From Halocafeteria seosinensis (taxonomy: Eukaryota > Sar > Bigyra > Bicosoecida): a stretch of DNA of 64,000 nucleotides. The DNA is taken from the NCBI GenBank assembly GCA_001687465.1, contig LVLI01000172.1, positions 1 to 64,000 of the forward strand, read 5' to 3'. Shown here piece after piece: positions 1-12,174 of this stretch. The notes under the pieces are model-generated. The model had not been told where the DNA came from. It was given only the letters and a program-made list of their open reading frames with translations, and did not search any database. The position numbers and the translations under genes were made by a program. Position 1 is the stretch's first letter, and the number at the start of each line of letters is the position of its first letter.

Positions 1-71
1 TTTTTTTGCGATTCGTTCGCTCGGTAGGCCCATGGGAAACTTCAGGCACAATAGCTCATCTGACTGTAGAG

Positions 72-1100
72 TCAGCTTGTCACTGTGTAGAGCTGCGAGC
101 TCAAGAAACAGCGAATCCAATTCCGGCCATGATTGACCATCCGAATTAATCCCTTGTTTGCGACATTATACAATGTCCGTGAATCGAGTCGGATATCTGC
201 CGAGTACTTGAAATGGTGTCGAGGAACAAATCGAACCCATTGGTAAATGCCGTCGACGAGGGATACATCTGTTCCCAATCCTTCAGTCATTGCACTAGCG
301 TACTCGAATACTTCTTCTCGCCGGGGTCGTTATCCAGATCACACGAAACGGACAGGTCGAAATTTTCCTCGTCCAAGTCTTCACTATGAAAAAATTCCCG
401 TTCCAATTGGCGGGCAATTTCCCCAGTACTCAGGTACAACATCACAAAATAGTTTGCTGCTTCTTTTTCTACCTCCTCTTTTCCTGTGCCCTTTGGTTTG
501 GCCTATTCTCCAATTTTACGAAACATCCAGTTGTATATGTTCCTAAAATCCTCGAACGAATAATCCTATCGCACTGAAAACTTAGTACTGTCCAGTGTAG
601 TTTTCGATTTCTCTTTATGCGCTTCAGAAAACTTGCCAAAGCATAGCTTTCGGGATACAGGACTGCCGGCGATGATACAATGAATTCTACCTCTACGGGC
701 TCGCCAATCTCTCCCAACTCTCCAATGATGGCTGGCCCTGTAGCAAAGTGACTCATTAAAATGTACTGGATTTCGTCCAGCAAAATAAAGCAGTATTCAT
801 CGCTCTTCGCAAGCTCGTCTAGTGCTCTGGTTCATGGCCGACGGGCAGGTTAGTGTATCTGCTGTTTCAGGAACAAAACGACGACGACCATAATCCAGAT
901 ACATCCCCGTGCGCACATGATCTATGAAAGAATTAACTCTTTTATTAGGCTCTGGCGACATCATTGTTGGGTTTGGGGGTTGTACAGCATGTGCTACCCT
1001 TCGACGATATTCATTCCGTTTCCCAGAAGGAGTGCAAAATAGAGGTGGTCAAAGGCGCTTTGAGTCGATACCGAGTATACCACATTCGTCAGAAATCCCG
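72..1100 (-). pseudogene. Broken coding remnants, NTPase-like (unidentified)
   Basis: Several protein-like stretches lie on the minus strand in changing frames. From the right there is an open stretch with MYLDYGRRRFVPETADTL (about 900-820). Next comes DELAKSDEYCFILLDEIQYI (about 830-765), whose hydrophobic run followed by DE looks like a Walker B motif. A stretch with STGEIARQLEREFFHSEDL follows (about 435-365), and then one with YASAMTEGLGTDVSLVDGIY (about 300-245). They are separated by stops and frame changes. I could not join them with convincing introns, so decay of one gene is the simpler reading, but an unresolved multi-exon gene is possible. No P-loop was found. The family is not recognised; Crinkler- or RHS-type NTPases are only a guess. 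Confidence 0.3.
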
Positions 1101-1577
1101 GATTTCGTCCCATCCCTTCACCTGACTTCATGTGCCACCACCACACGTGGCCATACATGTATTACGTAGGGGGAAACCCATTACCCTTGGTAGTTTCGTC
1201 GTCGGCCCTCGTACGATGGTTCACGTTTTCAATGCTCTTGGGTGTGGTCGACGATTCCTGATTTTGGCTGCACTCGCCCAAAACTACAAATCGCAGCTTT
1301 GTGTTTGTGTGGCGGCCACTGGCGGGCCGATGCGGCCCGCGGCGGCTTCTTCAAGGTTTAATGTCAGGGAGGCAGGCGCCTTCGTACTTGTAGTCTCCCA
1401 GGGAAAAGGTTTGAAAGGTTCTCTCTCGCTACACATACACAAACGAACCAAAATTAAGTCGTCTGGTAGTTGTAGTTTAGTTTACTCATATTGTAGTTCT
1501 GCCCGTGTCGTGTAATTTTTACAGAAACCTTTGTATTTATCCCTTTCTTGTCGTAGCAGTGAGGGGAGGTTGCATGG
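1101..1577. other. Intergenic, upstream of DSC3-like gene
   Basis: No convincing coding signal on either strand. The 150 bases before 1578 probably hold the promoter of the downstream gene, but I recognise no TATA box or other named element. Confidence 0.4.
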
Positions 1578-3055
1578 ATGAAGAGAAGGGGTATGAATCC
1601 AAGGTCTCCACCTCCTTCTCCTACGGCTCCTGTTATCGATAGAGAGAGCGGTGGATCATCATCTGAGGCAGAATCTGCGTCTGAGTCTTCGGATAGAGGG
1701 ACAATGCAGCCACCACATGGAGGTGACGGTGGCCGAGGACCACCACCTCCTCCGTCGAATACTGTCGGCATCACCGTGCGCACATTGGATGACTCATTCC
1801 AGGTGAATATGGATCCCAAGAAAGATGTCTCGGAGCTAAAACAAAGAGTACGTGCAAGCATCATGTGTAGCAGAGTCTCCTTCTGCGGAGGGTCTTTTCG
1901 TTGACAAGAAGTCCATGTTATGGTGGTTGTACTCGCCGTTGAGAGGCAATGAAGCGATTTTTTTATTTTTTAATGATTTAGGAAGTTAACATTGATGTGG
2001 AATGCAGCTGCGAACGAATGAACTTGCGGACCAATGCTCGGGAAAGTTGATGCGCTTAATCTTCATGGGGAAAATGCTTGAAGAGGGCAAAACTCTGCAG
2101 TCATATGGGCTGAAACAAGGGTCAATTATTCACGTGGCCCTGAATGATGATCCTAGTAGTAGTAACAGTGGCAATAATTCTAGAGCAGGCTCACAAACGA
2201 GGACAGGAAGCAACCGAGGGCAGCAACCTCCGCGACAGAATCAGCAGAACCACAGCAATGAAGGTGGTGGTGGGGAAGAAGAGGGAAATAGAGGGTATAT
2301 TGATGATCCAGTGCTGCGAACTCGGGGATTCGGTCGTTTACGGCAAATTGGGTTAGATGACCATCAGATTCAGGCTATAAGAACGGCTCATCGAGAGGAT
2401 ATTCAGAGCATAGAGAATGAAGTACCGAGGACGGAAGGGGAATCAGAATCGGAACGCATTGCGAGGCTCGAGGAACAATGGATGCATAGACAGGGACCTT
2501 ACAGTGAATTTGGTAAGTACAATGATTTAGTCGGAATGACAATAGAAGATTTCCAAAAGATGGAATTGCTCTCCTCTCGGTGCAGCACTGAATATGAGAA
2601 TGGTCATGTTTTCTTCCGATCACTCAAACAATTCTAACTCCAGCGAGGGTACAGGTTCTCGAGCCGGTGGAAGTGCTCCCTCGCTTAATTTTTGGAGACG
2701 CAGAAATACAGGAACAGAGGACGATCAAGATCAGGGGAATCCCTGCATGGAATTCTTTTGCGGATTCTTACTGGGTTTCTTCTTCGGATTCTTCACTCTT
2801 ATTTGGGCAACGTGCACTGGCACCTCAGCCAGAATGCGGGCAGGAATCGTGTGTGGAATCGGACTTAACATCCTCAGCCAAGTGGCTAGGGTAAACTATG
2901 AAGAGCAACAGCATCCCTCATCGTCCTCTTCTACACCTAAACATCATGATTATGATGCGCCTGGGTTCCAGTTCCCCGATTGGCCGCATTTGAGCGGTGA
3001 CGGTTTCGGATTTTCATTTAGTGGACAGAGTCATTTACGTGGATCGCACCTGTAG
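1578..3055 (+). CDS. DSC E3 ligase subunit 3-like ubiquitin-like membrane protein
   Basis: Three exons (1578-1847, 2008-2512, 2586-3055) give 414 residues; both introns start GTACGT/GTAAGT and end CAG. Residues about 64-135 form a ubiquitin-like fold (VRTLDDSFQVN, RLIFMGKMLEEGKTL) interrupted by intron 1. A Gly/Asn-rich linker follows. Then comes a stretch like the DSC3 C-terminal domain (GFGRLRQIGLDDHQ near residue 197, then LEEQWMHRQ). Two hydrophobic segments (about 313-333, rich in Phe/Gly, and 341-358) are likely membrane spans. In fungi Dsc3 belongs to a Golgi/ER ubiquitin ligase complex that removes membrane proteins and activates SREBP; TMUB proteins are animal relatives. The role here is inferred. 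The start is the first Met; a second at residue 6 is possible. The C-terminus is disordered. Confidence 0.75.
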
Positions 3056-4570
3056 GATTTCCCTTTAGAACGATTGGGTTATAAGAAGGACTTAAGATAT
3101 TACTACCTACACACTGGTTAGAGTATGAGTGTGCATTTCGAACCGTGAAACAACAGTATTGCATGAGGAGTTTCCGGTCGCATATTAAGTTACCTCTCCA
3201 TCACATCAAACATCGGTTCAAGGCACATGTTGTACTCATAAAGTAGCTAGTGCCTATCATAAAAAGCATTCTTCCCCCTTTGTACAACTTGTAATCCTCC
3301 TTCATTGCATGTTCATTTAGTGCTAAGCCTCCAGGTTGCCAGCGGCGAAGTTTGCTTCTCTATAGCTCTTGGCATTCATTCGACTGTAACCAAAAAGCAA
3401 CATTCCAAATGACGGTACAGGAGGTTCAAAAAGAAGGACTTTATCGCCATGAAAGGCTACATACTCTTTAGAAAATGCTCTCAGATAGCTCTGGAACAAA
3501 GGACTGCTGGGCAAGTAAATCATTGTTTTCGGGCTGTTCTTTCCGTTTCCCACTGGATCCAAATTGAACCAAACGTGTTCGTTTGCACTTTCTCTCAAAA
3601 GAATTCGACAGGTCACTTATTCCTGCTGGATAAACCTCTAGAATCGCGTATGAATGCCATTGAATGGCCATTGGCCACGGCAAATCCGGGCACTGAGCCC
3701 GGCTTCCGGGGTGAACGCCCGGCAGGCTGCAGCGGCACGTGGACTGAAGAACTTCAAGATATTGAACCCGGATTGTTTGGAGAGCGTATACAGCTACCAA
3801 AATTCACCTGAAATTTACTATCAATTTTTAATTGATTCGTATTTCACTCTTTGTGTTTTCTCCCATTAACTCGCGACGAAATGGTAAGTTTAAGGAGCGT
3901 AATTGGGGGTGAGAGGAAAAGCTCCGTTGGCCGTTAGATCGAGGGTCGTTCCCAAGGGGAACTTGAAGGGGAGCCCGAGCGCTAGGGGAAAAATCGAGGA
4001 ATTCTAGCATATTTTGAGGTTCCTCCACGGCTTATGGTGGATATTTTTTGTGTACGAAATGTATAGGGTATATTTCTCATCATGAACGGAAGGTGTGGAG
4101 CGAAAATGCTCTGGAGTGCGAGTGAATTAGGAATCAAAGGGGCCGTTAGTGTTGCGTTTTGAGCTTGTTTGTTTACTTTTTGGCCCTTTCCAAGGGCTAT
4201 CTATCCATGGTGTATTGAAGGGAGGGCATGCTCCAAACAGGTGTTTGCAAGGGTTTTCTTCCTATATGGGCAAGTAGTATTTAGGGGCAAGACCCCCGAA
4301 CGGGGATATGAGATTTCAAACAAGAAATGAACGTTAAAGATGCCCAGGAATTTGAAACAGCACTACATCGTATACAACCCCTGGATAGACGGATGTCAAG
4401 GATGGTGGACAGTGTTACAAATACACTGCTCCAGTGCTAATATGAAGGGGTCGATGGAAAGGGGATATACTGTTTCTTTCGCTCGTTTCTCTCCCTTGTG
4501 TTTTGAAAATTTGAATCGTGTGTTTAACGGTGAAATCCCGAGTACGACTGTGGATGTGATTTGATTCACG
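3056..4570. other. Intergenic region with unassigned open frames
   Basis: 1.5 kb between the DSC3-like gene and H2A.Z. A minus-strand frame at 3323-3616 reads plausibly protein-like (EHVWFNLDPVGNGKNSPKTM, then YVAFHGDKVLLFEPPVPSFG), but its upstream side closes on a stop and I found no exon to join it to. An overlapping plus-strand frame (3449-3811) is similar in length, so at most one is real. The remainder presumably includes the H2A.Z promoter. Confidence 0.3.
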
Positions 4571-5114
4571 ATGTCTGTTTTTATTCTGCTTTGTCGCATA
4601 TACTAATTGTAACAAACAGAGTGGCAAAGGAGGAAAAGGTATGTAGTCTGAGAACAAACTCTTGTAGCGGTGTTCCTGGACTCACGCGCTCATGTTTTTT
4701 AAATTTTTTTTTGCAATTTCAGTTGGTGCCAAAGGCGGTAAAGGAGGAAAAGGTGGGAAAGGGCCGACCGCGAAAAAGACGCCGCAATCCCGTTCTTCCC
4801 GTGCTGGTCTTCAATTCCCTGTTGGACGTATCCATCGTTATCTGAAAGAACGAGTGACCAACCAGCAAAGGGTTGGTGCCACCGCCGCCGTATACACATC
4901 AGCTATTCTGGAGTATCTTATTGCCGAGGTATTGGAATTAGCAGGAAATGCTTCGAAGGATTTGAAGTTCAAGAGAATTACGCCTAGGCATTTACAACTC
5001 GCTATCCGAGGTGACGAAGAATTGGACACGCTGATCAAAGCAACTATCGCTGGTGGCGGTGTAATTCCCCATATTCACCGAACTCTCATCAACAAGAGCC
5101 AGAAGAAGAAGTAA
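4571..5114 (+). CDS. H2A.Z: Histone H2A.Z variant
   Basis: Three exons (4571-4576, 4620-4638, 4723-5114) give 138 residues. The first exon encodes only Met-Ser, and intron 1 is 43 nt with TACTAAT before its CAG. The N-tail is Gly/Lys-rich (GKGGK repeats), giving acetylatable lysines. The histone fold shows [17 protein letters not shown] and then the H2A.Z-specific stretches [40 protein letters not shown] and HIHRTLI. These separate it from canonical H2A. H2A.Z replaces H2A at promoter nucleosomes. The C-terminus (NKSQKKK) is short and basic. It is convergent with HIRA, 286 bp between stops, which places two chromatin genes next to each other. Confidence 0.95.
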
Positions 5115-5400
5115 AACACTTGCTGATTTCCCGAAACGTTGTATTTCCCAGATACTCTGGTTACATTGCGTGGATTAATCGAAGTGCGCGACTCCGAGGC
5201 CTGTTAACGATATTAGGGTGGTAGCTGTTTGATTGATGACTCTTAAGCCAGTCAACGAAATGTGTATAGCTACCAGGCAAACCAAGGCTGTTTACGTTTT
5301 CAGCCATGTAAAGTGCTGATGGCCTTCAGTATATCAATTCTTATTTGCGATTACCAAAAGAAAATAAACAACGCGTAAAGTGTACAACAATTGTTTCGTG

Positions 5401-8400
5401 CTACGCAACACCCGCAGCTCGCAACTTTTGTAGAAGCTGTCTAAATCGTTCCGCAACCATTCCTACGAGGGACGATTTGAACTCTGGAAGCACAACTTCC
5501 TCGAGAAGCTTTCGAGAACTCATATTCTGCGGAGAAAGCAAGGCACGCACAGTGGTGACCCTATAGTAAGTTATCATTACACTGCAAACTGGACTTACTG
5601 CAACAACGGGAGCTCCGAACCTTGCTGGAGCCAGCGGACCCAATAAGAACGTACAAAGACTTTCAGCGCGAGCCTCCAGAGAGCCTTGAGAAATCAACTT
5701 GGCATATTCTCTTAGACTGCGGGAAAATAGATGTTATATGACATACAGGAACGGACTTGAACGCATGGAAAAGAGCACACACTTACTATCGTCTGTATTC
5801 AGCAGGCTTACATAGTACTTGGAATTGTAACATTGCCTCCTCAACGAGTGTCAGTTTTTCAACAGTCAACCATTCTGATTCTTGAGAGCCGACTGAAGGC
5901 TCACCACTGGAAGCTTCCTCGGAAGAATCGTATAGGCTACTGACGAAGGAAGCCAACTCGGAATCGTTGCAATTCTCGGCATATTCTTTGTACAGATCCG
6001 TTTTACGCACACAATGACAAGTATCCTTTAGGAAACTCCGGGGAGCATTGTCATCTAATTCCTCAGAAGGAAGCCAAAGGGCACCAAGCGCTGAGCAGCG
6101 CTCCTTAGCGGATTCATGAACACTTGAAACACTCTGTGTATAAGGAGCAAGAACACTGTCAGTTTCCATTGGAAGCGTGTCGCTGGAGGAGGAGAGGGTA
6201 TAGGGTTGAGTGACTGTTTGCCAGCTTCCATAAGATGTCTGAACACCACTGGTGGTCATGTTCGTCACTGCACAACACCAAGTCAACGTTTTTCGTACAG
6301 AACTAATTACACGAGCAAAGTTTCGAGTTGCCCGTGCTTTTCGATCCGACTCGACCGAAGGATCGCGACTCCCCAGTGTGAACTTCTGCGCTCTCACGGT
6401 CAGCTGAGGCTGGGATTCCGAATTCAGTTTAAAGTGGTCAACCAGGGCTCCATAGAATGGTTGGAGGATTTGCTCAGGGCTGTTTGCACTTCGGTGATAT
6501 GTGTCCGGAAACTGATCTTGGCTGTGGCGAATATCCGCCAATATAGACGATATCGCGGGTTTGGCACTCAACACCTCAGCTTTCGATACATACATACGGA
6601 ACAAACATTTGGGAAATGCTGACGCCCAAGGACTATCCGTTGCATTTTGTTCTTCTCCGTTCACTTGATCGGTTTCTTGATTTTGGCTGCTTGCTCTTCT
6701 CACCGTCGTCACAGTCCACATCCTTATCAGACCATCACACCCGAGAGCTGCCACAACATATCTCTCGAGGCCAAGCAAACGAGTGTATTCATCTACAGAT
6801 GAGAGTGGCTTCTGACGGATCGATAGTCGACAGATAGGAGTTCCTAAGGCTGCCGAAGGTACCAACCGTTCTCCATCTCTACCAATAAAGGATATAATAC
6901 CGTTCCTGGTCCCAATAACGACAAACGTGGGTTTAACATGTTTGCTCGACTCACAAGATACTTGTGATTCTCTAGTATGGGCAGCAGCAGCAGCACAGAC
7001 ATCCGCAGGAACAGTGGTCTTCCAGCAAATACTAAACGTTCGATTCTCGACGAGCTGAATGTATGACACCGGGATTTTCGGTGAGTGACTCTCTACATCT
7101 CTAGCCCTATCAACCTGCACAGTGGGTTTATAGCGAACAGTGGACTCTAAGCACCAACGGGCCTCTTCGTCATTTTCTCCTTGGAGATAGAACACGGTGA
7201 TACTCCTGCGCGGAGGTGGGCACAAAAGACAAGCACCTGCAATCGACGATTCGGTTTCAGGAGTGTCGTTTTCACTGTAAGTAGAAGCGGAGGCGGCTTG
7301 CAATGCTTGCCATGCGTCATGAGAAGACAAAATCGATCCTCGCGCAAACGTAGAGCTACTTCCTCTTTCCGAACGTACACCTGTTTCCTCATCGCCATCT
7401 GACCTTGGGTCGCATTCTGATATACCTTGGGCTTGGGCTTCACTAGCGCGTTCGAATTTTGCAATGAAGGGCTCCACTGCAGATGGAACACCGTTTGGTC
7501 CAATTATTCCGATATCATCATTTTTCAAGAGCTGGTGCATTAACGAACCAGAAAATGCTCCCCCTCCAAACCCACCTTGTCCGTTAAGCGAGGGCGTCCC
7601 TGAACGATCACGTAGAGCAAACGAGCCTCCAGAATCTTGGACGCTGTCTAAGACCAATGATACTTCCAAATCAGCCTTATCATGTATGTCGAACCCTCGT
7701 TTTGTTAAATCACTATATATCCAGGCTAAGCATTTTTTGATACTGGTGGATATGTTTACTGCATTAGTTCTTTGACGCTTCGAATTGGGTCGGATATCGT
7801 CCTCGGTGCAAAGCTGTGGGACTAAGCGCTTGCGTCCACCTTTGTTTTCGACCTTCTGCGTGCTCAGAGCGCTCTCCCGGGAAGAGCGGCTCTGTACTGG
7901 AGTTGAAGTGGATGACGCATTGTTTTGGGACAAATTAGAAAAATTGCTGGTCCCACCGTCTCCCTCAGCAAGCTTTTCTGCGGACACGTCGCGAGCATGC
8001 TCGTTTACGCTATTAAAGCCGGCAAGCACTTCGGATGTATACGTCCATGACCTCATTTTATCAAAGACATGGGATCCATAGAGAGTAGAAATCTTGCTTT
8101 TGACACCTGTGGGATCTGCAACAACTCCCACTTCACCTTCAGTCAATACCAGACAACCAACAGTCCCGTCTATTGCGCTGGCCAGCAGAAACTGTGACTC
8201 TCCGCTCGGACTCACTCCCCAACTAGCATCTGTGATATGACCAGTGAATGCACCATCAACAACAACGAACGGAGAAGGCTGATCAGTTTTCCAAAAGCTA
8301 AGGACGCCTTCGTTGTCTCCGAGCGCACAGCAAACATGAGAATATTGCGGGGAGAGTCTCTTAGAAAGAAGCCTCGGTAGACACCGTGACACACCTACAG

Positions 8401-9466
8401 CCTTTTTGTGTCCGACAAGGTTCGCGACTACGCTACAATCCTTCCTGGCCAATATAGGAGATACAAACCGGGAGCTATTCATGCCAGAGGTAGTCACCAG
8501 TGACATACCGTCCGGACTCCAGTCTAGTCGACGAAACAGATTGACTTCACGGCACTTTTCATAGGGTGCACTGACCCTTTGTTCTAATATACATGTCTGT
8601 TCTTCCATTCTCCAAACAGCGACCGAATTGTCGTTCCCCGCCGTGGCAATGTACGTTCCAACAGGATCCCAGGAGACGCCATTAGCAATATCATGAGCCT
8701 TCTGCTTCAAGGACGGTTTTCTGACAAATACGGTATTTTTGGTACCTTTTGGTTTTATCTCAGAGTATTTCTTGTATAGTTTGTCATTGCGATATTCCTT
8801 GTACGTAGAATTCAGTTCCATAATCCCCTTTCTCAAATCCCAGATCGACAAATTACCATTGAATGAAACAGAGGCTATTCGGCAATCGCAAGGAGACCAA
8901 GCAAGGTCTTGTATTTCCGAATCTCCTTCGCCGAGTACCAGTGCCTTGCACCAGACTTCCAGATCCTCCTCTTCCTGCTGTTGGCCTGAGCCCATTCCAA
9001 ATCCTCCAGAGGATTTCTGAGCTTCCGGTCTCAATTCCCAGATGTAGATCAGCCCATCTTCGGACCCTGTTGCTAAGAATCGCCCTCCGTGGGACCACCT
9101 TACGATATTCACAGTAGCCGTATGAGCTGTCAATTTAGCCAAACATCGAGGCACTTTGATGCCGTCATCCCCTCCTGAAGAGGGGGTATCTTTAACCTTA
9201 TCCAGTTCGGTTTTGGAGGTTTGGAGGGCTGATTCCACTTTGGCATACATTTCATCCCCTAGTTCCGCCACGGGGCTAATAGCAGGGGCTGTCGACCATA
9301 TTCTCACTTGTGCATCTGCGCCTCCTGTGGCGAATCGCTTGCTCGTAGACTGCACATCGACGCTGTATATGGGACAAGATTGGGTCGTGGTGCCTGTCCC
9401 ATGCTCCTGATGGCTCCCTCTATAGCTCTGTTCATGGCGAACCCAGTGCGGTTTTTGGAATCTCAT
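5401..9466 (-). CDS. HIRA: Histone H3.3 chaperone HIRA
   Basis: Three exons (9466-5787, 5716-5599, 5526-5401) give 1307 residues, longer than animal HIRA (about 1017). The N-terminal half is a WD40 propeller (FATGGADAQVRIWS, WSHGGRFLATGSEDGLIYIW, WDPVGTYIATAGNDNSVAVW, WSPDGMSLVTT). Near residue 545 the motif GRKRLVPQLCTE resembles the HIRA B domain (RRRITPLC) that binds Asf1. The C-terminal half holds the Hira domain (SFSICWK-like core, FVVIGTRNGIISFIGRDGER), and the last two short exons supply its end (LLGPLAPARFG; SRKLLEEVVLPEF). HIRA deposits H3.3 independently of replication and binds UBN and CABIN partners. The extra length is in low-complexity linkers. Exon 1 splits codon 1227 (phase 2). 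Confidence 0.93.
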
Positions 9467-11098
9467 TGTACAATGAAAATAACAGTGGTAACTAATTGCT
9501 TATTATAAACTAACAATACCCCAAACAAAGCAGATCTAATCAGGGTCCGGATGCGCTCCTCATTCAAACGATTTGAAATTCACACCTTGTACCCTCGTTC
9601 ACTCTACGAGTCGTAGACTACGACACAAGATAGGCATAGGTATCTCACACCATAACGACAATGTTTCTTTGCTCGATTATTTCGTCATCATTTTAATGGC
9701 ATGAAGCATTGTGGAAGTGAACACTGACCGTAGCCACACACAAACCAACGAATGTATCATACAGTATTGTAGGTGAATTCCAGGTACCAGTACAACTCTC
9801 CAGTATACTAGCTAAAGAATTTCAGTACCGGTTGCAAGAATATTGGAAGCTGAAAGAATGTCTCTCGGACCGCGGAACGTAGCTGGTTTCGGAAAAACCA
9901 TATTCAGAGAATTTCAGACTAAGCATGCTTTCTTCAGACTAAGCTCTATCTTCATAGTAAATCAAATACAACACACACCTAGACGCTAGAGGTACAAGGG
10001 TAGTTCTCAGAGTTCTGCTGTAGACAGTAGAACTTCCAACACTGCAACAATCTGAGGAAGCGAGAGTTTCATACCTCGACAGAAATTGGGGATCTTCGGG
10101 TATCCCGAATGCAAATCAATGTACAAGTAGTAGTGTGTATTATTTATGGCCTACCGGGCCGTAGTACTTGCTAAGTGGGAATGTAGTTGGCGGATCTTCA
10201 CGCCGTCGAAGATCTGCTCCTGCATTGCGCTCACAACACTCGGACTCTTTGTGAGTGTAAGGTTCTTCACACGTATCCTTTCAGAGCGTCTTGGCCCTGT
10301 ACAATACCCAGAATACCGCTACCCTGGTACACTGAGGTTCACCCAGCACAGAAATAAAGAGATAGTGTAGCGTGCGCCACTGTATGATTCGCAAACGATC
10401 GTAGACACGACTCTTCGTCGACGCGTGCGGCCACTAAATTAATTGGTAGACTATTAGTAGTACGGTGGCACTAATGCTCAAAATTGAGCCCAAAGGGTCA
10501 TTGTCCCAGCTGGGCCAGCCCCCACAAACGGCACGCTGTACTCCCCCTTTGCAAAAGGCCTTTGGTCTCCCCTTCGACTCGGCTTCGGGGCGTCCCTAGC
10601 TGTAGTAATAGGGTCCGCCAATTGCGGCGCCAACGGTCCAGCTGATCCGGCGGAAAGTCCAGCTCACGAGGCTTCCCTCGCAGTTAATTGTTGATCGACC
10701 GGATAGTTCGAGACATTTTTATCCTCGTGCATCATACATTAACGGGTAAGGCCTTCATGCTCTCCAGTTGATATTTAGCTTGAGTACCTTATGGGTGAAA
10801 TTCGCGGTGAATGAAGACACGCTCGTTTCAAGGGGGTGGGAGGACGTTGCCACAGAGCAAATGCCGCAAAACCCAGGAGATGGGGACTTATGGGGCGCCC
10901 AGATGTGCCTCCTGCTTGCGCTGTCCGCTGGCTTCATATGTACCTTTCACTGTGATCTATTTAACTTCGTGTGTTATCGAAAATGCGTGCCGTGCAAAGG
11001 ACGAAGATTGCATAACTGTATTCCGCAGGTCTGTTAGGAAGCTCTGCAAAATAGCCACATCGCTTTGCTCAAATTGATTCCACTTCTCGCTTGTCATC
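9467..11098. other. Intergenic, divergent promoters
   Basis: 1.6 kb between the starts of HIRA (minus) and the GNAT-like gene (plus), probably holding both promoters. Short open frames (10146-10370, 10768-11037) show no recognisable family and no supporting splice partners. The stretch 10490-10690 is richer in G and C and contains the palindrome AAAGGCCTTT near 10555. No tRNA or other RNA gene was recognised. Confidence 0.4.
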
Positions 11099-11965
11099 AT
11101 GGCAGAAGAATTCGAACGGGTTACAAACATGATTTTCGAACTGCATGCGGATGCCGATACGGATCCAAACGTGGAGGGCTTTCAGTTCAGAGGTGCGGGC
11201 TATGGAATCCCGATGAACGTCTTCTACAACATCCGCTGCAACGATGCCAAGTATTTTACCGACAAACTTGCTGAACTCATTCCGAAACTCGGTTACGACA
11301 CCTATCAGGTTGCCCTCTTTCCGACTTCTACTCCGCAAGGGCTCGCAAAAGAACTCGAGAAAATGCAGATAAATGGAAAGCCAGTCTTTCCTTTCTGCAT
11401 GAACGTTCCTTGTCTGGAGCTGGGTGCTGAACACTACACACGGCTAAAAGACGGGAAGGGGCTTCAGGAGGCGATGAAATCTGGGGAAATTACTTTCGAG
11501 AATGCGTCTCCTGAAAATATTCGAGAAATTTCATTTCTCTTGTATTGTAGCGCCGGTCCTTACAAAGAAGAGGTGGCTAAACCGTTCGAAGAGAGATTGC
11601 CAAAAATTGATAGCGGTATTGCTGGACAAGCTCAACCTTATCATATTAACGTACTCATGCGGTACAAGGGCAAACCTATCGCCACGGGAGACTACTTTGT
11701 TACCGAAGATGGTATCGGCTTTCTTCCCTTCTTCGCAATTCACCCGATTGAGCTTGGGAAGGGTTTCTCGAAGCTTCTGCTGCAGAAGCTGGTCTATGAT
11801 GCTATCAACATCGGTGGCGCCAAGAGAATCCTAATGTGCAACGACATGATGCAAGGCGAAGAAGATGGCACCAAAACATTTGCAGCAGAAGGCTTCGAGC
11901 ACGTCTGCGATGCGACGTTTTGCATATGCCCTACCCCTGCTTCTGCCTGGGCTGAGGGGGCATAA
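11099..11965 (+). CDS. GNAT-fold N-acetyltransferase-like protein
   Basis: Single exon, 288 residues, ATG in context TCATCATGG. The C-terminal third resembles the acetyl-CoA-binding half of GNAT enzymes. A beta strand (GKPIATGDYFVTEDGIGFLP) leads to AIHPIELGKGFSKLLLQKLV, the equivalent of motif A, then to a helix, GGAKRILMCN and an AAEGFEHV segment typical of the end of the fold. The pyrophosphate loop is ELGKGF rather than Q/RxxGxG/A, so binding may be altered. The N-terminal part (EFERVTNMIFELHADADTD) is not recognised; it may be a second, degenerate GNAT half. Substrate unknown. No introns, unlike most neighbours. It is convergent with the TRAPPC12-like gene, with only about 200 bp or less between them. 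Confidence 0.65.
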   Translation: MAEEFERVTNMIFELHADADTDPNVEGFQFRGAGYGIPMNVFYNIRCNDAKYFTDKLAELIPKLGYDTYQVALFPTSTPQGLAKELEKMQINGKPVFPFCMNVPCLELGAEHYTRLKDGKGLQEAMKSGEITFENASPENIREISFLLYCSAGPYKEEVAKPFEERLPKIDSGIAGQAQPYHINVLMRYKGKPIATGDYFVTEDGIGFLPFFAIHPIELGKGFSKLLLQKLVYDAINIGGAKRILMCNDMMQGEEDGTKTFAAEGFEHVCDATFCICPTPASAWAEGA

Positions 11966-12174
11966 TTGAACTTAGCTTTAGCAATCAACAAACAATACAC
12001 AATGCCTCAGTTGGAATTATTATGTGCTGCTGGCGATACTCGCTGAAGACCGTTTTCCGAGGTGTCGCTAGAACGAGTACAGTGGAGGAAGGAGAAGCAG
12101 CAAAGCCAGCGTCCGTAAATGCTGCTAAACGATTGGGGCTGACGGTACCTGTATTTCCTTTGCTCTTCACGTTA

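Noticed and set aside
3449-3811. 120-residue plus-strand frame
   Set aside because: No family resemblance, overlapping an equally good minus-strand frame; not called as a gene.
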